From positions 1 through 47,847 of the forward strand of contig JBARRO010000133.1 in assembly GCA_049644265.1 (NCBI GenBank): a stretch of DNA of 47,847 nt. The letters are read 5' to 3'. Positions 8,302 through 17,434 of the stretch are shown here, piece by piece (within the stretch, counting starts at the first letter, position 1; the number at the start of each line of letters is the position of its first letter). The notes under the pieces were generated by a model. That model made no database searches and was not told where the DNA came from. It saw nothing but the letters and a program-made list of their open reading frames with translations. A program made the position numbers and the translations under genes. The DNA is from JBARRO01 sp049644265. Lineage in GTDB: Bacteria > Bacteroidota > Ignavibacteria > UBA10030.

Positions 8302-9177
8302 TTATTTCATGAGAAGCAACCTGTGAGTTGTGATTGTTGAATTTGTTTTCATCGTTGCAAAATACACTCCGCTAGTAAGATTGTCTGCGCTAAAGAACAC
8401 CTGATGTATTCCTTCAGACTTATCTGCATTGACGATCTCTCTTAGCATCCGACCCAACACGTCGTGAATAGCAATGTTGACATGGCTCCTTGACGAAAGT
8501 GAATACTGAAAGACTGTGCCGTTGTTGAACGGATTCGGGTAATTTGTTATTATTTCCAAAGATTTCGGTCTCACAACTTTTTCTGCAACAGAAACGACCG
8601 TACCATACAGAACTTCGTTGATTCGAGCCCCAGAAAGGTACTGGACTTCTGATGGTTCGATCTCTGATCGGATTAAACCGAATCCGGACGCCAAATAGTC
8701 GTTGCCTATCCAAAACGTCCCTACTGGAGGAGGATTTTGAATATCAAATCGATAGACTTTGACTCTGGTAGGAAGCCCAAACAGAACGGCTTGGTAAATC
8801 CGTGCAATAGTAACAGTCACTGGAATACTGTCGTTCACATATCCACAAATCCAAGCATCGCCGCTATCGGCGTAGAGCTTGTACCGAACGTAATTAGATT
8901 GGTAACTCAAATTATAGACATTACCCGTCGAATCTACCCTGTAACTCCCGTAAGTTGTACCATTACTTTTCCTGTCGTACAAAACTGCGTCCTTGGTTGT
9001 TGGATCGACTGCAACGGAGTCGGTATATCGAGTATAAGCTAGCCCACCGGAGGACTGCGAACGGTACTGCCAAACGTCACCCGCATGAGCAGGAAAGAAA
9101 TTAGCAGAGTCGGCATTTTGTGCCAGCAAAAGAAAAGGCCAGAGAGTTAGTAATAAGGGCACGCTAGACAGCTTCAT
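8302..9177 (-). CDS. Secreted protein of unknown function with T9SS sorting domain
   Basis: A 291-residue protein with a signal peptide (hydrophobic 4-19, ending LLLAQ). A beta-rich body starts FFPAHAGDVWQYRS, and the C-terminal T9SS sorting domain starts at NYPNPFN (about 212). The body belongs to a group of uncharacterised FCB secreted proteins; no catalytic motif is visible. The junction GARINEVLYG just before the sorting domain is echoed by GARIDGILYG in the protein at 36341-37207, so the two are probably distant paralogues. The ATG at 9177 is preferred over the in-frame TTG at 9189 since the signal peptide starts there. It is the first gene of a unit with the M6-type protease, 13 bases downstream. 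Confidence 0.82.
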   Translation of the reverse strand: MKLSSVPLLLTLWPFLLLAQNADSANFFPAHAGDVWQYRSQSSGGLAYTRYTDSVAVDPTTKDAVLYDRKSNGTTYGSYRVDSTGNVYNLSYQSNYVRYKLYADSGDAWICGYVNDSIPVTVTIARIYQAVLFGLPTRVKVYRFDIQNPPPVGTFWIGNDYLASGFGLIRSEIEPSEVQYLSGARINEVLYGTVVSVAEKVVRPKSLEIITNYPNPFNNGTVFQYSLSSRSHVNIAIHDVLGRMLREIVNADKSEGIHQVFFSADNLTSGVYFATMKTNSTITTHRLLLMK

Positions 9178-9554
9178 TTCGTGTTCCAAGGGTTTTAGGA
9201 ATGTATTTTTGCTTTGATCTCTGTGTGCGATGCGTGTTCGATCTCGCAGGCCCTTCGTTCATCTGCTTGACTCTTCGATAGTGTGCTCTTGTATACCATG
9301 TACAACACCCCTTCCACCTGTCACGGTGATATCCCGAGGCACTCGATAATGTGATCTAGGATGATGAAACGGAAAAAATAGAATGGCATGTCACGTACCC
9401 CATCCGGGTAGGATTGCAAACAGTTCAAGGTCAGGTTTCAAGACTCAAATGTCAATACCATAAATATGGTATACTTTTTCATCGCACCTTCGTTTCTTGT
9501 GTAGAATCGCCTTATCCCGATTCCAATAATTGCGAGTTTTGTCGCGCCATCGTT
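9178..9554. other. Intergenic region without a recognisable gene
   Basis: Lies upstream of the T9SS cargo gene at 8302-9177 and must hold its promoter. I see no ORF with family features, no tRNA and no word-type repeat. The only structure is a short dyad at about 9455-9472 (ATACCATA, two bases, TATGGTAT), which could be an operator but has no supporting context. Confidence 0.4.
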
Positions 9555-9595
9555 ACAAAAACAAAACGGGCAAACAGCGATTCCTGTCTGCCCGT
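9555..9595 (-). terminator. Rho-independent terminator of pckA
   Basis: On the minus strand ACGGGCAGACAG and CTGTTTGCCCGT (9595-9584 and 9577-9566) form a 12-pair stem with one mismatch and a six-base loop. A U-rich run corresponding to the A-rich stretch at 9555-9566 follows. It begins about 24 bases after the pckA stop codon and is the clearest U-tailed terminator in the window. Confidence 0.85.
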
Positions 9596-9618
9596 CCTGT
9601 ATGAACCTGGCACGTGTT

Positions 9619-11262
9619 CTAGCGTTTGGGTCCGGCTTGAACCACTTCCGGCGGACAACCCGATTCGTACTTCTTGAAGTTCTCAACGAATCTCGTTGCA
9701 AGCTCTTTATACCGAACAGAATACTGGTCCTTGTTCGGCCAGGACTCTGCAGGATTCAAAACGTGATCGGGAACGCCTTCACAGCTCGTCGGAACCTCGA
9801 AGCCGAATACAGGATCAACCTTGTACCGGACATTCAGCAGCTTTCCGTTGAGGGCAGCGGTGAGAAGAGCTCGTGTATACTTGATACTGATCCGTTTGCC
9901 AACCCCGTAAGGACCTCCAATCCACCCTGTATTGACCAACCAGCAATTGACCCCGTATCGCAAGACTTTTCGTTTCAAAAGATCCGCATACGTGGCCGGG
10001 TGATGAACCATGAATGGTGCCCCGAAGCAGGTACTGAATGTCATCTCCGGCTCTTTGCCGAGTCCGACTTCCGTCCCCGCAATTTTCGAGGTGTATCCTG
10101 AAATGAATTGGTAGAGAGCCTGGTCGGGAGTCAGTTTTGCGATGGGTGGCATGACGCCGGATGCATCGCATGTCAGCAGGATAATGTTCTTGGGATGTCC
10201 GCCGCGCTTTTCGGGAACTGCGTTGTCGATGTACTCCAGCGGGTAGGAGCCGCGGGTGTTCTCGGTAATGCTGTCGTCATCAAGATCGATGTGCCGCGTA
10301 ACGGGGTCGAACGTAACATTCTCGAGGATTGAGCCAAAGCGCCGGGTCGTGGCAAAAATCTGCGGTTCGGCGGAAGGAGAAAGCTGGATGACCTTTGCGT
10401 AGCAGCCTCCTTCGAAATTAAAAACTCCGTCGTCACTCCAGCCATGCTCGTCATCCCCGATGAGCCTCCGCTCCGGGTCGGCGGAAAGCGTCGTTTTTCC
10501 CGTTCCTGACAATCCGAAGAAAATAGCGGTTTCGTTGCTGGTTCGGGCCATATTCGCCGAACAGTGCATCGGGAGAACACCTTCCAGCGGCAGCAGGTAG
10601 TTCAGGATCGTGAAGACTGATTTCTTGATCTCGCCGGCATACGCCGTGTTCCCGATGATGCACATTTTCTGCGCAAAATTCAGAACGATGAACGTATTGC
10701 TGGCTGTATGGTCGATCTGGGGAATTCCCTTAAACGACGGGGCGCAGACGATGGTAAACTCCGGGATGTGACGCTGATACTCTTCGCGCGTTTCCGGCAG
10801 AATAAACATGTTTCGTACAAAGTGGCTGTGCCAGGCGTGTTCGGTGATGATCCGGACGGGCAAGCGGTAGTTGGGGTCTGCGCCGGCAAAGCAATCCTGC
10901 ACGAACAGATCGCGGCCCTGGAGGAATCCCTGCATTCTGTTGTACAGATCGTTGAATTTGTCCGTGCTGAACGGACGATTGTATTCCCCCCACCACACAT
11001 TTTGTTCCGTGCCCGCCTCGTGGACGATGAACTTGTCGTTGGCCGACCGGGCCGTATGCTTCCCCGTGTTGACGATGATCGGGCCGAGGTGGGAGATCAT
11101 GCCCTCCCGTCGGAAGGCAATCTCCTCGTACAGAGCTTCAGTCGGGAGATTCCAGTACACCATTCTGGCATTGCTGAGGCCATGGTTCTCAAGGCCATAG
11201 TCGGATTTGAGTGCGGCTGCCTGACCTTCGGCGGGCGATTTGATGTTCAAGAGATTATTCAT
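9619..11262 (-). CDS. pckA: Phosphoenolpyruvate carboxykinase (ATP)
   Basis: Converts oxaloacetate plus ATP to phosphoenolpyruvate, CO2 and ADP, the entry step of gluconeogenesis; cytosolic. The 547-residue length is typical of the ATP-dependent family. Landmarks are the substrate-binding RSANDKF region (about 72-78), the kinase-type P-loop GLSGTGKTTLSADP (about 250-263, Lys256) and the metal/adenine region LIGDDEHGWSDDGVFNFEGGCYAK. The final third holds KISIKYTRALLTAAL. GAGGGA precedes the ATG. The start overlaps the stop of the upstream aminotransferase (ATGA), so the pair is translated from one message. A terminator follows at 9555-9595. Coupling to an aspartate-type aminotransferase would let aspartate-derived oxaloacetate feed phosphoenolpyruvate synthesis, though the reverse direction is possible. 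Confidence 0.97.
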   Translation of the reverse strand: MNNLLNIKSPAEGQAAALKSDYGLENHGLSNARMVYWNLPTEALYEEIAFRREGMISHLGPIIVNTGKHTARSANDKFIVHEAGTEQNVWWGEYNRPFSTDKFNDLYNRMQGFLQGRDLFVQDCFAGADPNYRLPVRIITEHAWHSHFVRNMFILPETREEYQRHIPEFTIVCAPSFKGIPQIDHTASNTFIVLNFAQKMCIIGNTAYAGEIKKSVFTILNYLLPLEGVLPMHCSANMARTSNETAIFFGLSGTGKTTLSADPERRLIGDDEHGWSDDGVFNFEGGCYAKVIQLSPSAEPQIFATTRRFGSILENVTFDPVTRHIDLDDDSITENTRGSYPLEYIDNAVPEKRGGHPKNIILLTCDASGVMPPIAKLTPDQALYQFISGYTSKIAGTEVGLGKEPEMTFSTCFGAPFMVHHPATYADLLKRKVLRYGVNCWLVNTGWIGGPYGVGKRISIKYTRALLTAALNGKLLNVRYKVDPVFGFEVPTSCEGVPDHVLNPAESWPNKDQYSVRYKELATRFVENFKKYESGCPPEVVQAGPKR

Positions 11263-12476
11263 TTCCAGTCCCTCACGAGTTTGCGGTCGCCGATGTAGAT
11301 TTCATTGGGGGACTCCGGGTCCAAGGCCCACTTGATCCGTGCGACGCCTTCTTTGATGTCTTTTACTGTCGTTGCATAACTCAGCCGCAAATGTCCCTCC
11401 ATCCCAAACTCTTTCCCGGGCACGGTAACCACGAGCGCTTTCTTCAGCAGGAATTTACTTAACTCGATCGAGTTTCCGTTGTATGCACGGAAATTGGGAA
11501 GGCAATAGTAAGTCCCGTCCGGTTTTGTGACCTTTACTCCGTTGAACGACAGGAGTTCCTGCATCATCACGTTTCGGTTGTTCTCGAGGGTAAGCCTCAG
11601 AGATTCTGTGGCACTCTGCAGGCCCGTCAGAGCTCCTTCGGCGGCCGCCTGCAGGATGACGGAGGTGCAGGAAACTGTCTGCGCCTGTACATTCGTCATA
11701 ACCTCCACGAGTTCTTTTGGTGCCACGACCCAGCCGATTCTGAAGCCCGTCATTCCGTAGAGCTTGGAGATCCCGTTGATCGTGATAACCTTTGTCGCCT
11801 CCGTGTCCCTCTTCGTAAACTTATACGGAGAAGCCGCAACCTTTCCGTCAAAGACGAGTTTGTGATAAATATCGTCCATGATCAGATAAAGTCCCTTCTT
11901 CTCGCAGAACTCCACGATTGCCGCGATGAACTCCGGCGGGTACAACACGCCGGACGGATTGTTCGGGCTGTTCACGATGATGACCCTGGTGTTTGAGCTC
12001 ACCGCTTGTTCGATCTCTTTCATCCTCGGGTAGAACGAGCCGTCTTCAGGAGTAACGATCACGGGAATTCCGTAGACCATCTTGATCATCTCCGGATAGC
12101 TTACCCAGTATGGCGCGATGACGATGACTTCGTCCTGAGGATTCAGGAGGGCATACAGAAGATTGTAGAGAGATTGCTTCGCGCCGGCCGAAACAATAAC
12201 GTTCTCAGGGGCAACGACCCGGTCGTAGTTTTCTTCGGTGTATTTGATGATCGCCTTCTTGAGCGATGGCACGCCGTCCGTTGGCGTGTACTTGATGTCG
12301 CCAGTATTGAGCTTTGCGGCGGAACTCAGAAGGGCGCTGATCGGCGCCTTGTTCTTTGGCTCGCCCGCACCGAGGTGGACAACCGCCTCGCCTTTTTCGC
12401 GGAGTATGCGCGCCTCCTCGTTCAGACTCAACGTCGGAGAAGGGGCAATCGATCTGGCAAGATGACTGATACTCAT
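11259..12476 (-). CDS. Class I aminotransferase (aspartate aminotransferase-like)
   Basis: PLP-dependent aminotransferase of 405 residues. It shows HLGAGEPKNKAP, YTPTDGVPSLKKAI, SAGAKQSLYN, APYWVSYPEM, the NSPNNPSG motif (about 169-176), MDDIYHKLVFDG and the PLP-lysine motif NGISKLYGMTGFRIGW (Lys238). GMEGHLRLSYA near the end contains the substrate-carboxylate arginine. It is clearly homologous to the product of 3132-4325 but differs substantially, so the window encodes two paralogous aminotransferases. The 4-base ATGA overlap with pckA ties it to phosphoenolpyruvate/oxaloacetate metabolism and supports aspartate as a substrate. Aromatic or other amino acids cannot be excluded. Confidence 0.9.
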   Translation of the reverse strand: MSISHLARSIAPSPTLSLNEEARILREKGEAVVHLGAGEPKNKAPISALLSSAAKLNTGDIKYTPTDGVPSLKKAIIKYTEENYDRVVAPENVIVSAGAKQSLYNLLYALLNPQDEVIVIAPYWVSYPEMIKMVYGIPVIVTPEDGSFYPRMKEIEQAVSSNTRVIIVNSPNNPSGVLYPPEFIAAIVEFCEKKGLYLIMDDIYHKLVFDGKVAASPYKFTKRDTEATKVITINGISKLYGMTGFRIGWVVAPKELVEVMTNVQAQTVSCTSVILQAAAEGALTGLQSATESLRLTLENNRNVMMQELLSFNGVKVTKPDGTYYCLPNFRAYNGNSIELSKFLLKKALVVTVPGKEFGMEGHLRLSYATTVKDIKEGVARIKWALDPESPNEIYIGDRKLVRDWK

Positions 12477-12705
12477 GGTTCGACCGGCCTTTCCGTGGGT
12501 GGTGGGATTGCGTAGTTCAGGGGTTTTGTGTGGCCCTCAACAGAAATTATGCCAAGGTCAAAAGGTGCGAGGCGTCTGAAACAGGTGAGAATGAAAGAGA
12601 AGGAGCAATGGGATGGACAGGTTGTGCCCGTCATTCCATTCTTTGAGAAGTGTTCGCGATTATGAGAAACGGGAACAAATGCGTGATCGGTGAAGGTTGG
12701 GGAGA

Positions 12706-14037
12706 TTACTTCAGTAGAATCATCATCCTTGTTTCAAACGATGTGCCGCTTTGGAGGGTGCAAATGTAGAGACCGCTTGTTTGCATAGAACCGTCCCATT
12801 GCACTTCGTGTGCTCCTGGAGTCATTTCGTGATCGACGAGCGTGGCCACTTCTCTGCCGAGAAGGTCGAAAATCTTTAGGCTGACATGCTTGATTGTTGA
12901 CAAGTGCAAACGAAGGGTCGTTGTTGCATTAAACGGATTGGGGTAGTTCTGCTCAAGCATGTATTCAAACGGAACTCCACTGCTGCTTCGATCAACTTCA
13001 GTAACGAGTTCTGAAAGAGGTCGCCTCCAAACGCCTGAGTTGAACGTCCCGGCAAACAAGGCATCTCCAAGGATTGCAATCCTAAACACCATAGAATCCT
13101 GCAGACCGGCGGAGAGGTTTTTCCAGGTTTTGAATGATCCGCTCCATTTGAAAACGCCATAACGTGATCTGTCACCGAGTGCACTAATCGACACAGCCTC
13201 AATGAGATCGGTGCCGCTTGAAACAAAATCGAAGATGGTGAATCCCCCTTCAACACTCCCACCTACTTGAACCTGACTCCAGCTGATGCCGTCGTCTGTC
13301 GATACAAACACGCCGGCATAAGACCCCACAGAGGGCGACATCCAGGAAGCTGCCACAAAAACTTTACCCCCCGTTGATGAAAGCCTCCTAACAAACACGT
13401 AACCTTCAACGAGATTTACTGCGTTCCAACTCGTGCCGAAATCGGTCGACAAGAACAAACCTTGTTCTCCTGTGCCCGCGAGGAGATTGTTCCCGGTTGC
13501 GAGAAGCGTGACGACGCGGTCGAGTGGGAAAGAGCTAGCCTTGATCGAGTCCCAACTGAGACCATTGTCATCTGAGGTGTAGAGTCCCGTTTCAGCTCCT
13601 GCATAAAGAAGTCTCTTATGCGAAGCAAACGCGTAAACATTTTTTTTGGGAATCCCCATTCCCAGCTTCTCCCAAATGCTGCCACCGTTTGAGGATACAA
13701 AAGCACCGCTATCCGTTCCAAGGAGGAGATAAGAGTCATGGATGAAAAGTGTATAAACATAGGTAGCGGTCAATCCAGAATCCGATTTGGACCAACTCAT
13801 TCCGCCATTAGTCGAGAGAAACAAGTTGCCCGTTGGTGTCCCCGCAAATAAATTCTCCCCATTTGCAGCCAGGCATGAAATAGGGCCTTTGGTTGGCCCG
13901 CTTGTCGGCAACCACTGTCCGTGCGAATTGTCAATCCAGACGCAAAGGAGTACAACCAGAAGCTCGAGAGTATGTCTGATGGGACGACGCAAAGAGCAGT
14001 CGGAACCTCGAAATAGTCGAAATCCGATCAGAAGCAA
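12706..14037 (-). CDS. Secreted BNR/YCF48-like beta-propeller protein with T9SS sorting domain
   Basis: A 443-residue exported protein. The start is a TTG at 14037, supported by GGAGG six bases upstream; no ATG occurs before the conserved part. After a basic N-terminus comes a hydrophobic signal segment (LELLVVLLCVWI) ending near SHGQ. The body contains repeated propeller blades with the BNR/Asp-box-like pattern LFLSTNGGMSWSK, LYTSDDNGLSWDS, LFLSTDFGTSWNA and VFVSTDDGISWSQ. These are typical of sialidase-like/YCF48-like seven-bladed folds, often with no enzymatic role. The last 80 residues are a T9SS sorting domain starting NYPNPFNATT. Probably cell-surface or secreted; no catalytic residues can be assigned. 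Confidence 0.85.
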   Translation of the reverse strand: MLLIGFRLFRGSDCSLRRPIRHTLELLVVLLCVWIDNSHGQWLPTSGPTKGPISCLAANGENLFAGTPTGNLFLSTNGGMSWSKSDSGLTATYVYTLFIHDSYLLLGTDSGAFVSSNGGSIWEKLGMGIPKKNVYAFASHKRLLYAGAETGLYTSDDNGLSWDSIKASSFPLDRVVTLLATGNNLLAGTGEQGLFLSTDFGTSWNAVNLVEGYVFVRRLSSTGGKVFVAASWMSPSVGSYAGVFVSTDDGISWSQVQVGGSVEGGFTIFDFVSSGTDLIEAVSISALGDRSRYGVFKWSGSFKTWKNLSAGLQDSMVFRIAILGDALFAGTFNSGVWRRPLSELVTEVDRSSSGVPFEYMLEQNYPNPFNATTTLRLHLSTIKHVSLKIFDLLGREVATLVDHEMTPGAHEVQWDGSMQTSGLYICTLQSGTSFETRMMILLK

Positions 14038-14121
14038 TGTTGTCCTCCGGCGATTGCACTAATTCGGCCGCGTAACAAACGAGAACAATGTAATTGCTCA
14101 TGTTCCCTGTTGTTCACATTC

Positions 14122-16650
14122 CTACTTCAGCAGCGTCATCTTTCCCACCGCACGTTGTGCTCCAACCGTAAGAACATAAAAGTACACACCACTCGCTGCC
14201 GGCTTTCCGTTCCCAGCAGTTCCGTCCCAACGGGTTGTGTAATTCCCCTCGGGAAGTTCCTCGTTGAGCAACCGTGTCATCAACTGTCCTTCGAGGTTGT
14301 AGACAGTCAGGACTACAGGGGAATATGCGGACTGTTCAGGAATCGTAAATGGGATAATCGTTGTCGCATTAAAGGGATTCGGGAAATTTCGGCCGAGCAC
14401 AACGGATTTCGGCAGCGTCGGTTGTGGTTTGTCTGAAATTCCCGTGGTAAGCGTGGGGCCTTCGCCGCGGGACAATCCCGTTGTGTTTGCAAGATAGACA
14501 TTCACGAACGAGGGCCGCAGCGAAGGAGCAACTCCATACAGAGTGAGCCATTCTTCGTCCGTCAAACGCTTGAAATTTGTGCTGAGATGCTGGTAGAAGC
14601 TCATGACAGGGCCTGCATACGAACAATAAGCTCCTCCGGGCGTCTCAGCTGTGAGGACGGCGAGGTTGACGGGTCCCGTTCCGACATGAAGAACCCAGCC
14701 GATAAATCCGCCGGCCTGGTCTGTCGGAGCAGTATGTATGTCTGCAATGACGAGATCCCGTTTCAGGAGATCGTCAGCCCCCTTGTAGAAGAGCCGGCAG
14801 TACCAGCCGTCGTACGAAACCCCGCACCCCTCGGGAATATCGAACAGTACTTTTTTCAAGAATCCCTTCTCCAATTCACCAAGGGCGGCATCCGAAAGCT
14901 CTTTCCGGGCGATCATGCCCAGGGTATCCGCCGTGCATGCCAGTTGTGAAAAATACTGTTGTATTCTGGCTGAGGAACCGAGGTTCGCGAGCGCGATCTC
15001 CGCAAAGGTTCTCAGTGCATCGTAAAACTCCGGGATCGGCTCCACGTATCCTTCCGGATACGAGCAAATAATTCCTCCCGAGTACGATTGCTTGGCATAC
15101 AAAAGAACATCATGTCTGGCCTGTGCCCAGGAGGCGAGCTGTGTGTTCATCTTTTCCTGCCACCATGCGGCGGTCTGCATGAACGATGGGAGTCCGGCCC
15201 GTGCGGCAGGAGGATTCAGGGTTCGAATCATTTGAAGCCATGCATTGAAGAGCGTACTCCTCCAGAATGCCGGTTCGTACGAATCGACAAGATAGCGCAG
15301 GGCGGCGAGGTTTGAAGCATACGGATAGCGCTCGAGCTCCGGCTGAAGGATCTGGACGGCGGCATCATTCCCAAGTGCAAACAGCACGTCGAGTGGGGAG
15401 GGAAGCATGCGTCGCACCTTGGTCCCCTGGTACAAGATTCGGTCGTAGACCACATTCCCAGTGACGTAGGAATCAATAATGAACCTTTGTCCAAGGAGGA
15501 GAAACGCAGACGCAGGTCGGATTTGGTCCGGCGAAAACGGGTTTGAGTAAAGAATTTGTGAGTTAATGCTCTGAAACGCGTACGATTGCCGGACGAGGAG
15601 GTTCTGAAAATCCTGCAGCTTCACGTTATCGAGGAATTCGTCTGACCGTTGAATTCCGCAATCTGCGAGCAGCCACTCGACGTTCCCGAGCGTAACGTTA
15701 TCGGACTCGCCCACAAAGAACCGGATGGTATTGTCGATCGTGTCAAGGAGCGCGTGAGCGCCGGCGCCCGCAACAGCTTCGGCGACAAGAGCCGCATCGA
15801 TGGTCTGGCGCTGGATACTGGCGGAGGTTTGCTGAGGATCGTCCGATTCTGGCGCAATCAGATAAATCTCCGTTCTACCAAGCCACATCATCGCCTGGAA
15901 ATATCTGCTCAGTTCCGCACTCTGCGTGTAATGACCCCGCACGGTAAACTGGCTGAAGTCGACGATCCTCCGCTCGTCGGAAAACAACGGAACCATGGCT
16001 GGTCGCTGATTCTTGATGCAGGTAAGAAGGTCGGCGACGAATGCGTCATTTTCCGGGTAGTAGGGAATCTTATTGCTTCCCAACAGAATAAGGGGCACTG
16101 TGATATATACATCAAAGTCCTGAAGCATCGGCTGCATGCGTGGATTGGCTCCGTAGCGACTCTCCAGGATTGGCTGCTGGGCACCCAGGCGCTCAAGAAG
16201 CGATTCCAGCTGCGGCTGCAGGGAGGCCTGTTCGACAGACATAAGGATGGCGTCGTAAGACATATGGACGGCGTGCAGGATTGCGTCCGTGGTGATGAAA
16301 ACCGGAAGGTCGCTGTGGTAGATATCCAGGAAAGCCGCCCCGAAGGAGGAATAGGAATTTCGCTCCGTGACGATGAATCCGTTCCTGGTAAGAAGTTGTT
16401 TTTCGTCGGCCGTCAGGCCGAATTTCCTGTCGATACTGTCAAAGTACGCAGGTTGTGACGTCGGTACGGAAGTTGACGCCTCAAATATCCCCAAAGGATG
16501 CGAAGCCTCGAGTTGGACACCCCCAAGGTTCTGGTTGCTCAGAAGGAATCGCTTGTAGGCCTCTACATCGAAGGACTGTTGGGAGTATATCGACGGGAAG
16601 GCGAAAGAGAGAAGGACAACAATAACGCAGGTGCGTTGCCGAGTTTTCAT
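14122..16650 (-). CDS. Secreted DUF3160 protein with T9SS sorting domain
   Basis: An 842-residue exported protein with a clean signal peptide (MKTRQRTCVIVVLLSFAFPS, cleavage near SIYSQ). It has a long alpha-helical body matching the DUF3160 family, with the characteristic FITTDAILHAVHMSYDAIL stretch and the DVYITVPLILLGSNK region. Near the end of the body, VADIHTAPTDQAGGFIGWVLHVGTGPVNLAV is also family-like. The C-terminal 75 residues form a T9SS sorting domain starting NFPNPFNATT. The biochemical function of DUF3160 is unknown. AAGGGGG lies upstream of the ATG. It follows the BNR-like gene's strand and may be co-transcribed with it (84-base spacer). Confidence 0.85.
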   Translation of the reverse strand: MKTRQRTCVIVVLLSFAFPSIYSQQSFDVEAYKRFLLSNQNLGGVQLEASHPLGIFEASTSVPTSQPAYFDSIDRKFGLTADEKQLLTRNGFIVTERNSYSSFGAAFLDIYHSDLPVFITTDAILHAVHMSYDAILMSVEQASLQPQLESLLERLGAQQPILESRYGANPRMQPMLQDFDVYITVPLILLGSNKIPYYPENDAFVADLLTCIKNQRPAMVPLFSDERRIVDFSQFTVRGHYTQSAELSRYFQAMMWLGRTEIYLIAPESDDPQQTSASIQRQTIDAALVAEAVAGAGAHALLDTIDNTIRFFVGESDNVTLGNVEWLLADCGIQRSDEFLDNVKLQDFQNLLVRQSYAFQSINSQILYSNPFSPDQIRPASAFLLLGQRFIIDSYVTGNVVYDRILYQGTKVRRMLPSPLDVLFALGNDAAVQILQPELERYPYASNLAALRYLVDSYEPAFWRSTLFNAWLQMIRTLNPPAARAGLPSFMQTAAWWQEKMNTQLASWAQARHDVLLYAKQSYSGGIICSYPEGYVEPIPEFYDALRTFAEIALANLGSSARIQQYFSQLACTADTLGMIARKELSDAALGELEKGFLKKVLFDIPEGCGVSYDGWYCRLFYKGADDLLKRDLVIADIHTAPTDQAGGFIGWVLHVGTGPVNLAVLTAETPGGAYCSYAGPVMSFYQHLSTNFKRLTDEEWLTLYGVAPSLRPSFVNVYLANTTGLSRGEGPTLTTGISDKPQPTLPKSVVLGRNFPNPFNATTIIPFTIPEQSAYSPVVLTVYNLEGQLMTRLLNEELPEGNYTTRWDGTAGNGKPAASGVYFYVLTVGAQRAVGKMTLLK

Positions 16651-16820
16651 CGCGGGCCCCCTTACGGAACAAGTTCCCCGATTCCCCCCTGGTATCGTTC
16701 GATATGTCAGGCGGAATCGACGGGAAGAGAAAATTTCCTTCGCGCTAAGTTATGATTCTCATGGTAGAGTCGCAAGCAGTTGCAATGGATTTTGTTTGGC
16801 GGCTTCGCACAACTGCGAAT

Positions 16821-16845
16821 GAATTTGCCAGATGGCAAATATTCT
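16821..16845 (-). terminator. Possible weak terminator after coaD
   Basis: ATTTGCC (16823-16829) and GGCAAAT (16834-16840) pair around a four-base loop. The hairpin lies about 55 bases after the coaD stop in the direction of transcription. No strong U-run follows, so this call is tentative. A second small hairpin overlaps the coaD stop codon itself (about 16890-16906). Confidence 0.3.
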
Positions 16846-16894
16846 TCGGGGACAAAGAAACTGAAGCGCAAAGGCTGAAAGAGAACGGCGACGA

Positions 16895-17380
16895 CTATCG
16901 TCGCGATTTCATCTTTGCCTCGAGAGCTTTTCGGACGGAGGCAGGAACAAAACCGGATACGTTGCCGTGGAGTCTCGCTATTTCGCGAACGATGCTGGAG
17001 TTGAGGTAGGTGTACTTTTCGTTCGGCATGAGGAACACGGTCTCCACAGTTTCGTCGAGCGCGCGATTCATCAGGGCCATCTGAAATTCATATTCGAAGT
17101 CGGAAATTGCCCGCAGTCCCCGCACAACCGCCGTCGCTTTCTTTTTCCTTGCGTACTCGACCAGCAGGCCATCAAACCAGTCCACTTCAACCTGTGGATA
17201 TTGTTTTGTGACGCTTCGGATGAGGTCAAGCCGTTCCTTGTCGGTAAACAGGGGGTTCTTCGTCGAATTCCGCGCTATCGTGATAATGACTTTGTCGAAG
17301 AGTTTGATCGCCCGTTCGAGGATGTCAATGTGGCCGTTGGTGATCGGGTCGAAAGTTCCGGGATAGATGGCGATTTTCAT
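16895..17380 (-). CDS. coaD: Phosphopantetheine adenylyltransferase
   Basis: Transfers AMP to 4'-phosphopantetheine to give dephospho-CoA, the penultimate step of coenzyme A synthesis; cytosolic. The 161-residue length is standard. Nucleotidyltransferase motifs are YPGTFDPITNGH (about 6-17, the HxGH-type site), RNSTKNPLFTDKERLDLI, VVRGLRAISDFEYEFQMALMN and NSSIVREIARLHGNVSGFVP. It is preceded on the same strand by rsmD, a very common pairing in bacteria. The 54-base spacer is almost entirely a pyrimidine-rich word repeat, leaving no SD in front of the ATG. Confidence 0.97.
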   Translation of the reverse strand: MKIAIYPGTFDPITNGHIDILERAIKLFDKVIITIARNSTKNPLFTDKERLDLIRSVTKQYPQVEVDWFDGLLVEYARKKKATAVVRGLRAISDFEYEFQMALMNRALDETVETVFLMPNEKYTYLNSSIVREIARLHGNVSGFVPASVRKALEAKMKSRR

Positions 17381-17390
17381 AGGAGGTCAG

Positions 17391-17433
17391 TGGTCAAAGG
17401 TAAAGGATAAAGGATAAAAGATAAAAGGTAAGA
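17391..17433. repeat. AAAGGAT-word repeat filling the rsmD-coaD spacer
   Basis: The plus strand reads as variants of AAAGGTAAAGGATAAAAG, repeated about six times, so the transcript carries TTTATCCTTTATCCTTT. No inverted arm is present; this is a single-arm form of the word-type repeats seen elsewhere. It occupies nearly the whole gap between two otherwise tightly packed genes. Confidence 0.55.
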
Positions 17434-17434
17434 G

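Noticed and set aside
9178..9554. Possible tRNA or small gene in the gap before the T9SS cargo gene
   Set aside because: A GTTCGATC-like T-loop string is present, but no acceptor stem or anticodon arm can be formed around it.
15649..16458. Plus-strand open frame of 269 codons
   Set aside because: It lies antisense within the DUF3160 gene, which has a signal peptide, domain and sorting signal.
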